This document shows, piece by piece, positions 31,097-43,136 of a stretch of DNA of 48,753 nt. The stretch is from Seminavis robusta. Its lineage: Eukaryota; Bacillariophyta; Bacillariophyceae; Naviculales; Naviculaceae. The number at the start of each line of letters is the position of its first letter. The stretch's first letter is position 1. The DNA lies in assembly GCA_903772945.1 (NCBI GenBank), contig CAICTM010000786.1:1-48753 (forward strand), read 5' to 3'. The notes below the pieces were generated by a model. The model was not told where the DNA came from. It was given only the letters and a program-made list of their open reading frames with translations, and searched no databases. The position numbers and the translations under genes were made by a program.

Positions 31097-33735
31097 ATGA
31101 GGGCTCAACCGTCCCTGGAAGATTCGCTGCTACGAGCATTGGAAGATGAGGGGCAGTATGGTGTTGCTCCAGAAGAGCATCCAGTGCCCACTGAGGTGAT
31201 TTCGCGACGACATCATTTTGACGATCACCAAACTTGTGTTTCTTCTGTTACTGATGCTCTACAGGATGCCGACCTCTTCGTGAATCGCATGTATCCTACT
31301 TTAAATGAAGTCCCCGAGGAGGAAATAAAGCCCGATTTGCTGGTGCCGAGCGTTGCTGAGAGTATCACCGAAGAGCCAGATAACCCAAATGAAGAAAAAA
31401 TTGGAACACTTCCCGAGGAAGTTGCAACTGTCGATGCTGCGAAAAGACCTTGGGGTAGATTTTCTGTTCCAATCTATGATTGCACCGCCAAAAGCAAGGA
31501 AACGCCCGCCAGTACAAAGACAGAAAGTGAACTTGAAACCAGATTCAACGGGATCCTTGAAGTCGCCAAGGATCCCTTCAGCAGCAAGGAAACGCCTACC
31601 AAACCAACGACAGCAAGTGAACCTAAGCAAGCTGATGATGCCCATGATCTTGAAACTGGATTAAACGGGATCCTTGAAGTAGCCAAGGGAGGGCAGCTGC
31701 AACCAGCTCAACGGGAAATCCCAGAAGAATCCAGATTCTCTTTTGTACTCTCAACTCCGATAGATACTGATCTTCAAGAGGCATCAACTTCTCCAGTTGA
31801 TCCTCAGCTTACTGTGCTGAATCGTACAACACCGCACAGTCATATGACGGATACATTGCCAGGAGCATATGCACAACCTGGACCAGGTTTCTCTGACAGA
31901 AGCAGTTCTGAGGAATTTGATTCCAACATTGCAATGAATGCAACATCACCTGAGAATATGAATGGATTGGCCATAGCAAATCCGGTCGAGGACAATGATT
32001 TCCCTACTGCATTGCCACATGAACATGAAAATGATGTGGCTGCTAGACAGAGGGCAAACGAAACAAAGCAATTCAAGACAAAAGTACTTCTTGGAGTTAT
32101 CTTCATGATTGCCATCATCCTCCTCTTCATGGTTACTCTTCTGACTCCAACGGGCAGCCAACCTTCAGTTCTTGATGCAGTTCTAACAACAGAAACTGCT
32201 GAAGAAATAGAAGTTCCCACCAGCAACCCTTCCCAAGCACCCACATCAATATCTACTTCTACTCTCAAGCTGTTCCCAATGAACACCACTGCCAAGATTC
32301 TGGAGGACCCAGATTCCCCCCAGGCAAGAGCATTTGATTGGCTCATGGAGGAAGGGGACAAGTTGGAGTCCCTTTCTGAGGACCGCATCATTCAGAAGCT
32401 TGCCCTTGTAACACTATTCTTTTCTACAAGTGGCGATCTATGGGCTAACAGTACTTCCTGGCTCAATCACAGTGTCCATGAATGTGAATGGCACACTGGC
32501 TCACATTTTGCCATGATGGATCTATATGCTTTATTGTATCCTGGGTATCTGAGAGACTTTTTCCCATCTGATGAGGCACCACCAACAACCTGTAACGATG
32601 ACGGTATCTATCAACATCTTTGGTTGGACAGCAATGGGTTGGCCGGTTCACTCCCTGATGAGCTCTATCTTTTGACATCGTTGAAGACCATGTCCTTTGC
32701 ATTCCACCAGTTACAAGGATCCATCTCAAGTTACATTGGACAGCTTAGCTCATTGGAAGGCCTGGCTTATAGTTATGCCAAGGATGGTGGTAGAATCCCT
32801 TCTGAGCTTGGCCTTCTGACCAACATGCGAATGTTAGGTCTCAATGACAACAATCACACAGGCTACATCCCTTCAGAAATCTGGCAGCTCACAAACTTGG
32901 ACACCATTTCAATTGGTGGTAACACTGAACTTAAAGGCAGTATTCCAACTGCTATTGGTCATCTTGAAAGCTTGAGATGGTTGCTGCTTTTGTTTTCGGA
33001 TCTCACAGGTACGAATCTGCTGTTTGCATCATCCTTATGCTTGTTCGGTTCGGCCTCTTACCTTTCTAGCTATGTTGATTAGGTACAATCCCCACAGAAA
33101 TCAGTCAAGCAACCAATCTAGAATGGTTGACCTTGTGGGAGACTTCTCTGTCAGGAACACTGCCGGTCGAGTTGATGCAGCTATCCAAGCTAGAGTCACT
33201 ATCAATGTTTGATAACTCTCTCCAGGGCAGAATCCCTTCAGAGCTAGGTCAAATCTCAAGTCTTACATTGTTGTCAGCCTGGGGCAACCAGCTCACTGGC
33301 CCTCTGCCAAGCGAACTGGGTCTCCTTACAAACTTGGCGGTTACTCTTAACATCATGGAAAATCAGCTGTCAGGAACCATCCCTACAGAGCTTGGGCTGC
33401 TATCAGGACTTGTCGAGTTAGAATTCAGTGGTAATCAATTCACTGGGCAGATTCCTAGTGAATTGGGTGAACTCAAGTCAATTGGCCGCTTAACCTTTGC
33501 CAACAATTCTTTCTCCGGGACTCTTCCTCAAGAATTGACAGCTCTCCACCAATCTATGCATACCATAAGCTTGGAAGGCAATCCTTTGCTCTCTGGATCC
33601 ATCCCTGAAGATGTCTGCAACACCAATGTCACCTGCATTGGAACCCCACTTGATCCTTGCAGAGGCCCCTATGGGTTGTCATTTGACTGCTCCAGGTTGC
33701 TTTGTGGTTGTGAGTGTCCCTGTGTGGAGGAGTGA
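31097..33735 (+). CDS. Single-pass LRR protein, two exons (two-exon clade, copy 1)
   Basis: Exons are 31097-33008 and 33083-33735 with one 74-bp GT-AG intron (2,565 nt, 854 residues). The first ATG in frame is at 31097. The intron lies in phase 1 inside an LRR (DLTG/TIPTE), the same type of position as intron 1 of the five-exon genes. The N-terminal 325 residues are acidic and disordered, with two copies of an LET..NGILEVAK unit. The membrane helix is at about 329-351 (VLLGVIFMIAIILLFMVTLL). A juxtamembrane module (DPDSPQARAFDWL, then LALVTLFFSTSGDLW and HECEWH) corresponds to the one in the five-exon clade. LRRs run from about 503 to 805, and the C-terminal cap is LLCGCECPC. Likely outward-facing LRRs; no intracellular enzyme domain. 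Confidence 0.9.
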
Positions 33736-34904
33736 TGTCACAGGACAGGCAACACCATTGACTTCATAGGTTGTCTGTATATGTTTCAAAACTATATTTT
33801 ACATTTAGCATTTCAAATACCAAAAGATTCTGCCTTTCAGTCTTGGTGCGGAATGTTGCTCAACAGTTGTGCAAATGAAATGTCATTCTTGGCTGGACTC
33901 TTGCTGGCGTATACTGAGTGCTCAGTATTCGCCCCTCTGAGTGGATTGGCTAGCTGTACGCGGACATCACAGTGGTACCAGGTACTGTTGATGGTCGCAG
34001 TTTGCGAAAGGAGTGCCCAGTATTCACAACGGGATTGATAAGAGGCATGAGGGAAAGTTGAAAGTTGCCTTTCCAGCAGCGACGCCCGCATTTTTTGAAA
34101 ACTGATAGGTATACATAAGATGTCTCACATTGAACGTTAGCAGCTCTTGGCTCGGACTTTAAAAATATCATTGCTTCTTTTTCTATGCGTCGACTTGTCC
34201 TGCTCGGACGGAAAAGAACTTGCGCCAGCCAGATTTCACTCGGCAAAAGCAACGCTTGTGGTTCCTGCCTGCAACCAGGAAAAGGATCCTCGATGTATAC
34301 ACGTCGGGCAACCATCAATGCGGGAAGCAGACATCTGCCCAACGAAGCCGAAGTTTGTTCCAACATGCAGCTGATGCATTTTCAACGACTGCGGAATTGC
34401 AGCAGGCATCATCAGACAGCGGTTGCTGCTGCACCCTAGCCAGCTAGAGCGCACTACTTGCTCATGCCATTACCGGTACGGGCACAGGAAAGGTAGTATC
34501 AGCTAGATGACGGAATCAACGGGTGGATTGAGTGTTCCTCCTTGAAATGGAAGCAATCACATTGGGCAGAGGCACTCCACCCTGCCATAGAATTCTGGTA
34601 AACCGGCTACTTTCGATTCGTGTGAAGCCTTCAATTTGGCCATCCGCTCCTGCATTTCCTCCATTACATCTGCAGTCCATTTCCACCCCAAGTCCCAGCC
34701 GTATGATAGTCCACTCTGTCTTCTCATTCTCCCGTACCTCTTTTGAGGTGGTCATTATCAAGGAAAGGAAGAGAGTTCCCCAACGAAAGTCCTTTGGTGA
34801 GTCCATCTTGAGGAGCTTGATGACTAATGAGTCATGAAGATGATACATGAAGTGGGCTCGGCGATCCTACACCGATCCGAGTCATTGTCCCTTGTGTGAC
34901 AGTC

Positions 34905-34937
34905 AAGGGGGTTGTCGAGTGGGGAGGTTATCTACGG
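34905..34937 (-). repeat. Retroelement 3'-tail fragment, copy 4 (diverged)
   Basis: In reverse it reads CCGTAGATAACCTCCCCACT and then an AACCCCCTT end, matching the tail consensus with several changes. It is the weakest of the five copies and could be coincidental. Confidence 0.4.
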
Positions 34938-35882
34938 TGACACGGTGACTGCAACCAAATTCGCTCTCCTCTGTTGCTTCCCTTCCAGGCACAACGCTTT
35001 GATTGGGAGGACGGGTGGAAGGGTGTTCCTCAATGGCTCGAAATGCGAACCCTTCTAGGAGCTGAGTAGCTACTGGTAGTAGAATGGAGGGAAAGCAACC
35101 AGAAGTCCTCGTCTGTTCCACATACTTGCGGGGCACATTCGCTGAGCCAATTCGGCAACAGAACTGTAGCTTGATGGGTTGACTCTGTCAATCCCAGTAA
35201 ATTATTTAGTATACTCACTTTTTGCTGCAATTGATAAATGGCGAAATCTCAGGAAAATTTTCTGGGGGGCGCAACCGAAGCAGCAACACTTCCCGTAGCC
35301 AGCTACGATACCGGTAGGAGGCCAGCTTGGTTGCCTGCCGGGCTGGCAGTGCAACTGCTTCTCAACACAGGCTCAACACTGAACTCGGCACTATCTTCAA
35401 CACTGAACTCGGTTGGAAACCTGTTGGAATTCGAACCACTGGTCCAAACGTCCGAACGGAAATGACTCCGGTACCGTACCGCTACGCATGAAGCGCGACC
35501 AACAATGAATTATTGTATTGAAGTTGCCAGGAACCAGTTGAGGTTGAAGTTCCCTCAACTTTAAAACCACACTGGAGTAGATACTCGAGTACATGCGTCG
35601 AATACGAAGCTTTCTGGCTTCCAGGTACCGGTACTCTACAAGTAATGTTGCGCATGACCTCTCCACAGATAACCTATTCAGCACAGTACTGTAGTTTGAT
35701 GATTCGATTCGATTTCTTCTCGACGTGCAGGTGGTGGTATTGAAATCACCTCAAGTAACCCACAGTCGCCTTTAGCCAGCCTTCTCTGACAAGTGGCTCT
35801 GTCCAGTGGCTGCTGCCTGCCTGCTGCCTGCTGCCTGCTGCCGATTACGAACAGACTTGTCGCCTCAGCCCACATTATTTTT

Positions 35883-35900
35883 TTCTTCTCACTTTTGCAT
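35883..35900 (+). promoter_or_regulatory. 18-bp shared 5' motif of the second two-exon LRR gene
   Basis: It is identical to 30986-31003. Here it lies 57 bp upstream of the start codon in a T/C-rich leader. Confidence 0.4.
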
Positions 35901-35956
35901 CTTCATCTCTTCAATAAAGTTTCTTTTGTTGCGGTTGTACGGCAACGTAGGTAGCA

Positions 35957-38403
35957 ATGGACAAGAATTGCAACAAGGCGGATGAGGATTTCCTCATGTC
36001 GATCGTGGTGGCGCGTTCCAGATGCCATTCAGTTGAATCCAAAATTTCCGATGGGGAAAGCCAGTCCATGAACAAGGTAACAGTCTACACTGATTGTGCC
36101 GCTGTACATCTAGGCTCGTATTTGCCATCCCACCATCCTCTAACTATTCAATTCATCTGCGCCTGCAACTACAAAAAGGCGGAAAAGGATTGCAAAGACA
36201 TAGAATCGGTATCGGATATTGATACTATTAAAGTACCTGGATCCAAACCAGATGATTGTGAACCCTTTGATTTGTCTGAGAAGAAACAAGCCACTTATGC
36301 GGAGCCAACAACTGTGTCTAAGTCAGACGATTATGCCCCTGATCTGGAAGCTGGATGCAATGGAAAAATCCTCGAGGTAGCCAGGGGAACACATATACAG
36401 AATAAGTGGCCGGAAGAGGTCATGTCCGGACGAGGCAGCAGCACTCTTCAAGAAGCATCAACTTCTCCAGTTGATCCTCAGCCTACAGAGCTGCATCGTA
36501 CAACACCAGGAAGTCAGCTGCCTGAGACGTTGCCAGGGGCCTATGCAGAAGCTGGTCCAGGTCTAAATTCCATCGATAATGGTTTTGGGGAAGAGGAGTC
36601 TGCAGCAGAAATGACTTCAACTGCAACGGCAACAGAGAATGTCAATGGATTGGCTGTGGCAAATCCGGTCGAAGAAGATGATTTCCCTACTGCCTTGCCG
36701 CATGGAAATAATGCAGCTGCAAGAAAGAGGACTGAAGAAACAAAGAAATTCAAGACATATGTCTTTCTTGGGGTCACCTTCATGATTGCCATCATCCTCC
36801 TCTTCATGGTTGCTCTTCTGACTCCAACTAGCAGCCAACCTTCAGTTCTTGATGCAGATCTAACAACAGAAACTGCTGAAGCAATAGAAGTTGCCACCAG
36901 CAATCCATCCCAAGCACCCACATCCATTTCTGCTGCTACTCTTGCACTGTTCCCACTGAACATCACTGCTAAGATTCTGGAGGACCCAGATTCCCCCCAG
37001 GCAAGAGCATTTGATTGGCTCATGGAGGAAGGGGACAAGTTGGAGTCTCTTTCTGAGGACCGCATTATTCAGAAGTTTGCCCTTGCAGCGCTTTTCTTTG
37101 CTACAAATGGCAATACATGGAAAACTAATACATCCTGGCTCAGTCACAGTGTTCATGAATGTGATTGGCACAACAGCTCACATTTTGCCATGATGCATGT
37201 TTTTTCTGCTTTGTATCCTGGATATCTGAGAGACTTTTTCCCATCTGATGAGGCACCACCAACAACCTGTAACGATGACGGTATCTATCAACATCTTTGG
37301 TTGGACAGCAGTGGGTTGGCCGGTTCACTCCCTGATGAGCTATATCTTTTGACATCGTTGAAGACCATGTCCTTGGCATTCAACCAGTTACAAGGATCCA
37401 TCTCAAGTTACATTGGACAGCTGAGCTCATTGGAAGGCATGGCTTATAGTTATGCCAAGGATGGTGGTAGAATCCCTTCTGAGCTTGGTCTTCTGACCAA
37501 CATGCGAATGCTTGCACTTGATGATAACAATCACACAGGCTACATCCCTTCAGAAATCTGGCAGCTCACCAACTTGGACACTATCACAATTGGTGGCAAC
37601 ACAGAACTGAAGGGCAGCATTCCAACTGATGTTGGCAACTTTGAAAAGTTGAGATGGTTGTTCCTTTACCTGGGTGACTTCTCTGGTACGAGCCTACCAC
37701 TTTTGGTTCCAAAATGATGTTATGTCTCTTACCAGCCTGTCTTCCTTTAGGTACAATCCCAACTGAGATTGGTCAAGCAACCAATCTGGAATTTGTATCC
37801 CTTCGGCACAGCCCTTTGTCTGGGACACTTCCCACAGAGTTGATGGAGCTCTCCAAGCTTGAAGCCCTTTCGCTGTTTGATAACTCTCTCCAGGGAAGAA
37901 TTCCTTCAGAGCTAGGTCAAATTTCACATCTTACATTGCTGTCAGCCTGGGGCAACCAGCTCACTGGACCTCTCCCAAGCGAACTGGGACTCCTGACAGA
38001 CCTGACTAGTAATCTTAACCTCATGGAGAACCGGCTGTCAGGAACCATCCCTACAGAGCTTGGGCTGCTGTCAGGACTTGTCGAGTTAGAATTCAGTGGC
38101 AACCAATTCACCGGGCAGATTCCTAGTGAATTGGGCGAACTCAAGTCCATTGGCCGCTTGACCTTTGCCAACAATTCTTTCTCTGGGACTGTTCCCCAAG
38201 AATTGACGGCTGTCAACCAATCTCTGCATACCATAAGCTTGGAAGGCAATCCTTTGCTCTCTGGATCCATTCCTGAAGGTGTCTGCAACACCAATGCCAC
38301 CTGCATTGGAACCCCACTTGATCCTTGCAGAGGCCCCTATGGGTTGTCATTTGACTGCTCCAGGTTGCTCTGTGGTTGCGATTGTCCTTGTGTCTACGGC
38401 TGA
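35957..38403 (+). CDS. Single-pass LRR protein, two exons (two-exon clade, copy 2)
   Basis: Exons are 35957-37685 and 37751-38403, one 65-bp intron, 2,382 nt, 793 residues. Exon 2 is 653 nt, exactly as in the copy at 31097. From the segment STSPVDPQP onward the two proteins are closely similar. Upstream they differ: this copy starts MDKNCNKADEDF and has a unique Cys-containing part (FICACNYKKAEKDCKD) and a single LEAGCNGKILEVARG unit where the other copy has two. The helix is at about 268-290 and LRRs at about 443-745, ending in LLCGCDCPC. This tandem pair probably arose by local duplication followed by N-terminal divergence. Confidence 0.9.
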
Positions 38404-39104
38404 CCTCAATGGAGAGGCAACATCCTTGACCTCTTTCTTTGCCTACACAACTAGAACACTGCATAACGTTTACATAAAACAGCTTCATGATTGGTTATCC
38501 GAGGAAAAGAAAGTGGCTGCAAATTGGCAGTTGTTGGTCAAACAAGGTTTGCCTTGGCAGTTTGCCGGTGTGGGGTATCTTACCGCGGTTGACTTCATGG
38601 TGAAGTGGACTAGCTAGCACAGTGCATGACTGGACAGCATTCTAGCTAGGCTCCATCGCAGCAATCTCCATCGAAAACTTGTCCCTATCGTTGGTCTGAG
38701 TAGATCCAAAATTGAACCACAACGGTGTGGCTCCGAACTTGCTAGATGGCATTCCCTCTACGACTAGCTAGCCGTTTCGCGGGAGCACAGCCGCCCACTA
38801 CTACGGAGCTGAGCAGGATTGTGCAGGATCGTTTTCATTTTCAAGTTCGTGCGACTGTGCTATGCTAGCTATCCTCCATGGCATGGCGAAGCAAAAGTCA
38901 CCATTGGCATGCGGCAGCTCTGGAGTAATAGAAAGTAGTCCTCCTTTTGTTGCTTATAATGATAGTTGTTCGTGCGCAATATAGATCAAAACTTTTATAG
39001 ATGTTACATTATTGATGTTTTCAAGCAAGTGAACTGAGTTGCCCAACACGTTCCTGTCATGGGCTCCTCGTCGCCGTAGAAAGGCATTGATTTAATGTTC
39101 AAGC
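38404..39104. other. Intergenic region 3' of the tandem LRR pair
   Basis: Nothing supported is found. CTAGCTAG-type patches occur near 38609-38617 and 38641-38650. An AT-rich stretch at about 38950-39020 precedes the 3' end of the minus-strand gene at 39105. Confidence 0.45.
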
Positions 39105-39707
39105 TCAAGCTGTGCTTGTCTTCGAACTCATTGTAGACACGTTGCTTCCTTGCCGTTGGGGCAGCCTTGGAGGGAGGGACTGGCGTTTGCAAAGGGTTCT
39201 TGCACCGAGAACCTTTTGGCTGTTGGAATCTTGTTGTCTTCGTGCTTGGTGGATATCATCGGCCGACCACGCGCTGCGATCAAGTGACTTTTTGATCTTG
39301 CAGCTGGAGGCTATGCTGCTGTCGATGCTAGAAGATAGGATACTCTTGCAGCTTGGAATTCTCTTGGGAGCAGTCGGTGGCAATGTGGATACAACACTTG
39401 TTCTCTTGATCTCACTTCGGTCAATGCATCGGTGGCAATGGCGTCTCATCAGCAGACGGTCCGAGTCCTCTCCATCATCCTTGTCAGAGGAACACGAGGA
39501 CGAGGAACAACTGCTCAAGTCTTCGTCATCGATAAGAGTGGTAGAAGCTGAGTCATCATTCCACCAGCGTTGAAGATCACTTTCCTCGGCAGCATTGCCC
39601 GTGAAGCTCGTGCGAGGAATTGAACTGTTGGGGTTGATGACGGCGAAGATATACTCGGGGATTGCGCCTTTGTGGCACGTGTGTTTTCTTGTCCTGCTCA
39701 TGGTCAT
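39105..39707 (-). CDS. Disordered ~200-residue protein, unrecognised family, copy 1
   Basis: The frame is open up to 39812 but the first ATG is at 39707 (MTMSRTRKHTCHKG), giving 200 residues. It shares four short modules in order with the protein at 43136-42528: IPEYIFAVIN near the N-terminus, RWWNDDSAS followed by an acidic Ser-rich tract, a PP..P.R.PSC..IL segment, and the C-terminal LPPRLPQRQGSNVST. The rest is poor in hydrophobic residues and looks disordered; there is no signal peptide or membrane helix. The conserved basic PxxP-like tail and RxPSC segment could be docking or phosphorylation sites. That is inference. Confidence 0.75.
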   Translation of the reverse strand: MTMSRTRKHTCHKGAIPEYIFAVINPNSSIPRTSFTGNAAEESDLQRWWNDDSASTTLIDDEDLSSCSSSSCSSDKDDGEDSDRLLMRRHCHRCIDRSEIKRTSVVSTLPPTAPKRIPSCKSILSSSIDSSIASSCKIKKSLDRSAWSADDIHQARRQQDSNSQKVLGARTLCKRQSLPPRLPQRQGSNVSTMSSKTSTA

Positions 39708-42527
39708 GTTTGTTGCTTTGTTGGTGTGGGCTTGGCACTTGGCACAATGTTTGTGCTTTTTAGTTTTGTGAGAGGTTTGACTGCAATAAGCAACCAATAT
39801 TGTGGTTTTCAAACACCATTCTCAGACGACAATCCCACGAACCTACAAATTTGACTTACCAAAGGCCTTGTGTAGAAATCCAGCAAACGGAGACAGCATG
39901 TGAATACATTCGCGTTGCAGGGTTAATAGGCTCATTTGTTTATTGTCATATATTGAGTAGCATAGGATAGTTTCAGCAGACCCCAAGCGAAGAGGAGGTT
40001 TCGTGGGGCTTTGGACATTCTCATCGTCGCTGGACAAGCCTCTCTGCAATAGGCGTCCGAAATTGAATGGAACTTCCGTAGCCTACCATCGACCCAGTGC
40101 TGCCACATTCCCACCTCATCGCCCCGCATCCCTGCCTCAATCAGCATCTGAAGTTCCAATTTTACAAGAGGTGCGGGTGCTGCGGAGATGCTCTCACAAA
40201 ACACCAAGTGAACATGAACACGAAATGGAATCATGGAACCTCTGTCAAAAGACTCGTTCTCCTTAACAAGTTCTTATCCATCCTAAGTCCTGATAATTTG
40301 AGGGATAATGAGAAGCAGGATTGAAGACTATGGATTATTTACCTCTTACACCCACAAGTGCTGCGGACCTTTGTCATTAAGTCAATTATGGCCTGTTTCG
40401 GATTTTTGGAAAGATTTCGTTATGTCGCTGGTACCTTGGCACAAGACAGCATTCCTTCGAAAAATGACCCTCATTATTTCGCCCAGAAATTCAGCAACTA
40501 AAAGAGAGAATTGGGACTGGTACACCTCCGGCTCATCGTCACCTTTGCATCATGTCTTTCACAATGACATTGTGTGTGAGTGAAATTAATGTATTGGAGT
40601 ACTACCTAGAGTACGGAGTTCCAATGTTTGTGTATGCAGCCATATCCTTGCCACGGTTATTGCTAGGAAGCAAAGGGTCTCGTCGTCGCTCAGCCACAGC
40701 GGGGCTGTCGTCTTGCCACTCTGCAGCTAGCAAGAGCTCTAGCAAGTAGCAAGGTGACATGAAGGGAATTGGGAAACGGGCTGAATCTCGGAATGTAAAG
40801 AAACATCATTGAGAAGCCACAGCACAGCTGGACATCAAGCAATACAAGAAGAAAACGAGAAAACTAAGGGTCACGACCTTTTTTGACATTAAGTTTTGTT
40901 ACCCAGTGGAGCAGTGAAGAGCAAAAAGGTCCTCCTCTGAGTAGTGCATAATATCAACATCAATCAACATCCTAACATCCTAATAACAGCTATCCTAACA
41001 ATACTGCAGTGAAACCTCCTGGAATGTTCAAGGAGCGAAAATCGATAAAGAACGCTACTGTGGCAAAAACGAAGTCTTGTGTCCATATCGAGTCATACAC
41101 AGAATGGAAGGAAGTGCCTTGTAGCCTCCAGCCATAAACCTAACTTTGAGTGTTGGTAGTTTTGGTGATGTACAGTAAGATTGTGACTTTGGTTAGCAGA
41201 CTTCGCATTGAGCACTGAGCACCTCGATCTCGATCAAGCCGTGAAGAGTGTTAAGAGGCCTCATGAAGTGACTTTGTTCAGAAAGTTGCTTTAGGTTTCT
41301 GTTCTTCCTGGAGACTGGAGAGGGGCAGGGGCCTTCACCTCTCCTCGTGGCAGCTGGCTGAATCTTCACTCTACATGTACAACAATACTCAGTGCTGAAT
41401 ACTGGCTGGTACTGATTAGCTTGAACTTCTAAAGACGCTGGTTGAGTAATCAGGTAATCAGGTCTTCGAAGCTGGACTACATAGCTACAACATCATGTAC
41501 CGGTACGAGTTCCTGTCGGCTGTTTCGAAGACAAATCTGTGCTTCTATTATTTTTGGGGTTCGTTCGGTTTTAGGTTTTAGGAATGTTTTGGTGGGCTGC
41601 AGAACATTGTGTTAACGGGAACTTGCCATTCCAATCCGAACTGTAAATCATTATTCACTGCTAAAACAGCTGCTAAAACACACAAAGTCCAAGGCCCTAA
41701 ACAGAGGTGAATATGAGTCATATAAGCTATTATAATAGCACATGACGAGGCCATGACGAAATTGCGTTACTGCGGTAAATTCGATACCACCGTTACTACA
41801 CACTCCAAAGGCTGCAAGATACACAACAGGGCACGGAAACGTTAGGAAGTTTGCAGTTGAGGCCAATTGGATGCTATCTCAAGGGTGTTTCTATTGGGAT
41901 AGTACATTGATCAACTTGTTGACTACGGTATCCATCTTTGGACTTGATGACCACTTCAAGGTTCAAAAGGACCCCCTACAAAGGCCGACAAGCCTAAGAT
42001 GTCTTCACCAACAAGCCTTTAGAAGCCTATAGCAATGTCTACTGCTTCCTTGTTTTGATGCTGAAGTGAGGTGTTTCTCATGATGATGAGCTGGTCAGCC
42101 ACGTGGAGTGTAGACACGGAAGCTGTTGTGCTGGCTGAGTGGCTCTGGCCTCTAGCTAGAGATAGAAGAGCAGCCGTTTACTACTAGACGCTCCTCCAGC
42201 AACCTGGGACCACCAGAGCAGCGATGCGTGCTGCAGCCGGATCTGTCTTTTTGGTTGCAGCTAGTTGAACCATCCTTTTCTCTTTTCTTGGTTGCTCCTT
42301 CACTGCCCTCCACTGCTATCGGCAGGAGCTACTAGCTAATACGACCGCAGAAAGAAGTCCTAAAGAAGTATTCATTCATTTTTCTAGTGATTACAGGCGC
42401 ATAATGTGTACTCAAAACTGGGAGGTTGCCCCCCCTGATGCATCCGATGCATTAGGCCGTAGACTAACCCGCCTTGCCATCTTCATTTGGGTAGGGCCTT
42501 ATCAAAAACTTGCTCGTGTGAAAAAAA
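39708..42527. other. Intergenic region between the two paralogous small genes
   Basis: 2.8 kb without a convincing gene. The best candidate is a plus-strand ATG frame at 40552-40749, 65 residues with one hydrophobic stretch (YYLEYGVPMFVYAAISLPRLLLG) and a basic/Ser tail, but it is short and unsupported. Other ORFs overlap on opposite strands. A GTACCGGTAC palindrome lies near 41498-41507. No repeats or RNA genes were recognised. Confidence 0.4.
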
Positions 42528-43136
42528 TTAAGCTACGATTGAAGATACATTGCTCCCCTTTCGTCGGGGCAGCTTCGGTGGAAGGACCATTCGCTGACTG
42601 ACAGTCTTGCTGGCTGCCGCTCGTTGTTTTCGTCTTTGGATGGCGCGACTACCAATTCGTGGGGATCTGTTGTCGCTGCAGGCTTCTTTGGAGTGGTGTG
42701 GCTGCTTAACCGTAGTGTTGCTGATATTGTCATTGCAGCCATCGTTTCTTGGTGCTCCCTTGCCGTCATTTGTGTGGGCTTCCATGAGTAAAGAAATGAG
42801 ATTGGGGCAACTGGGCTGTCTCATAGGCATGGGAGGCAGTCCACAATCTGCACAAGATTCTTCCGACTTGCTTCGGCGTCTTGGTGGGGACTGGCAATGG
42901 CAGTGTTCATCGTCCAGCTCCATGGAATCCCTTTCACCCACCGAGGATGCTTCATCACCGTCGTCGTCAGAAAACAGACTGATGGAGCCATCGTCAGAGC
43001 AACCAAGGGACACGAAGGAGTCCTGCCAAAAGGAATCACCGATCCTGTCGCCGCCATGGTCCAGCTTTTCTGGTTGGGTATTCATCGTAAGGATGAAGTC
43101 AGGAATGCTTCTCTCATCAAAGTTTTCAGGCATCAT
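42528..43136 (-). CDS. Disordered ~200-residue protein, unrecognised family, copy 2
   Basis: The first ATG is at 43136 (MMPENFDERSIPDFILTMN), giving 202 residues. Modules shared with the protein at 39707-39105 are SIPDFILTMN, DSFWQDSFVS followed by an Asp/Ser-rich acidic stretch, a PPMPMRQPSCPNLIS segment, and the closing LPPKLPRRKGSNVSS. It also has a CHCQSPPRRRSKS segment. Both genes are on the minus strand about 2.8 kb apart, indicating an old tandem duplication. No named domain is seen. A GA microsatellite lies directly upstream in the presumed leader. Confidence 0.75.
   Translation of the reverse strand: MMPENFDERSIPDFILTMNTQPEKLDHGGDRIGDSFWQDSFVSLGCSDDGSISLFSDDDGDEASSVGERDSMELDDEHCHCQSPPRRRSKSEESCADCGLPPMPMRQPSCPNLISLLMEAHTNDGKGAPRNDGCNDNISNTTVKQPHHSKEACSDNRSPRIGSRAIQRRKQRAAASKTVSQRMVLPPKLPRRKGSNVSSIVA

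Larger units (their letters stand above)
33736..35956. other. Intergenic region between the tandem LRR genes
   Basis: No supported gene in 2.2 kb. ORFs of 65-138 residues on both strands overlap each other and have no recognisable domain (33950-34366 -, 34516-34848 -, 34532-34837 +). It contains the diverged retroelement tail at 34905-34937, a CTGCCTGCTGCCTGCTGCC microsatellite at about 35812-35841, and the shared promoter-like motif at 35883-35900. Confidence 0.45.

Noticed and set aside
34516-34848. Minus-strand ATG ORF of 110 codons between the tandem LRR genes
   Set aside because: It has no domain, and an equally long ORF sits on the opposite strand; could be chance.
40552-40749. 65-residue ORF with one hydrophobic stretch
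   Set aside because: Its layout is plausible for a small membrane protein, but it is too short and unsupported to call.
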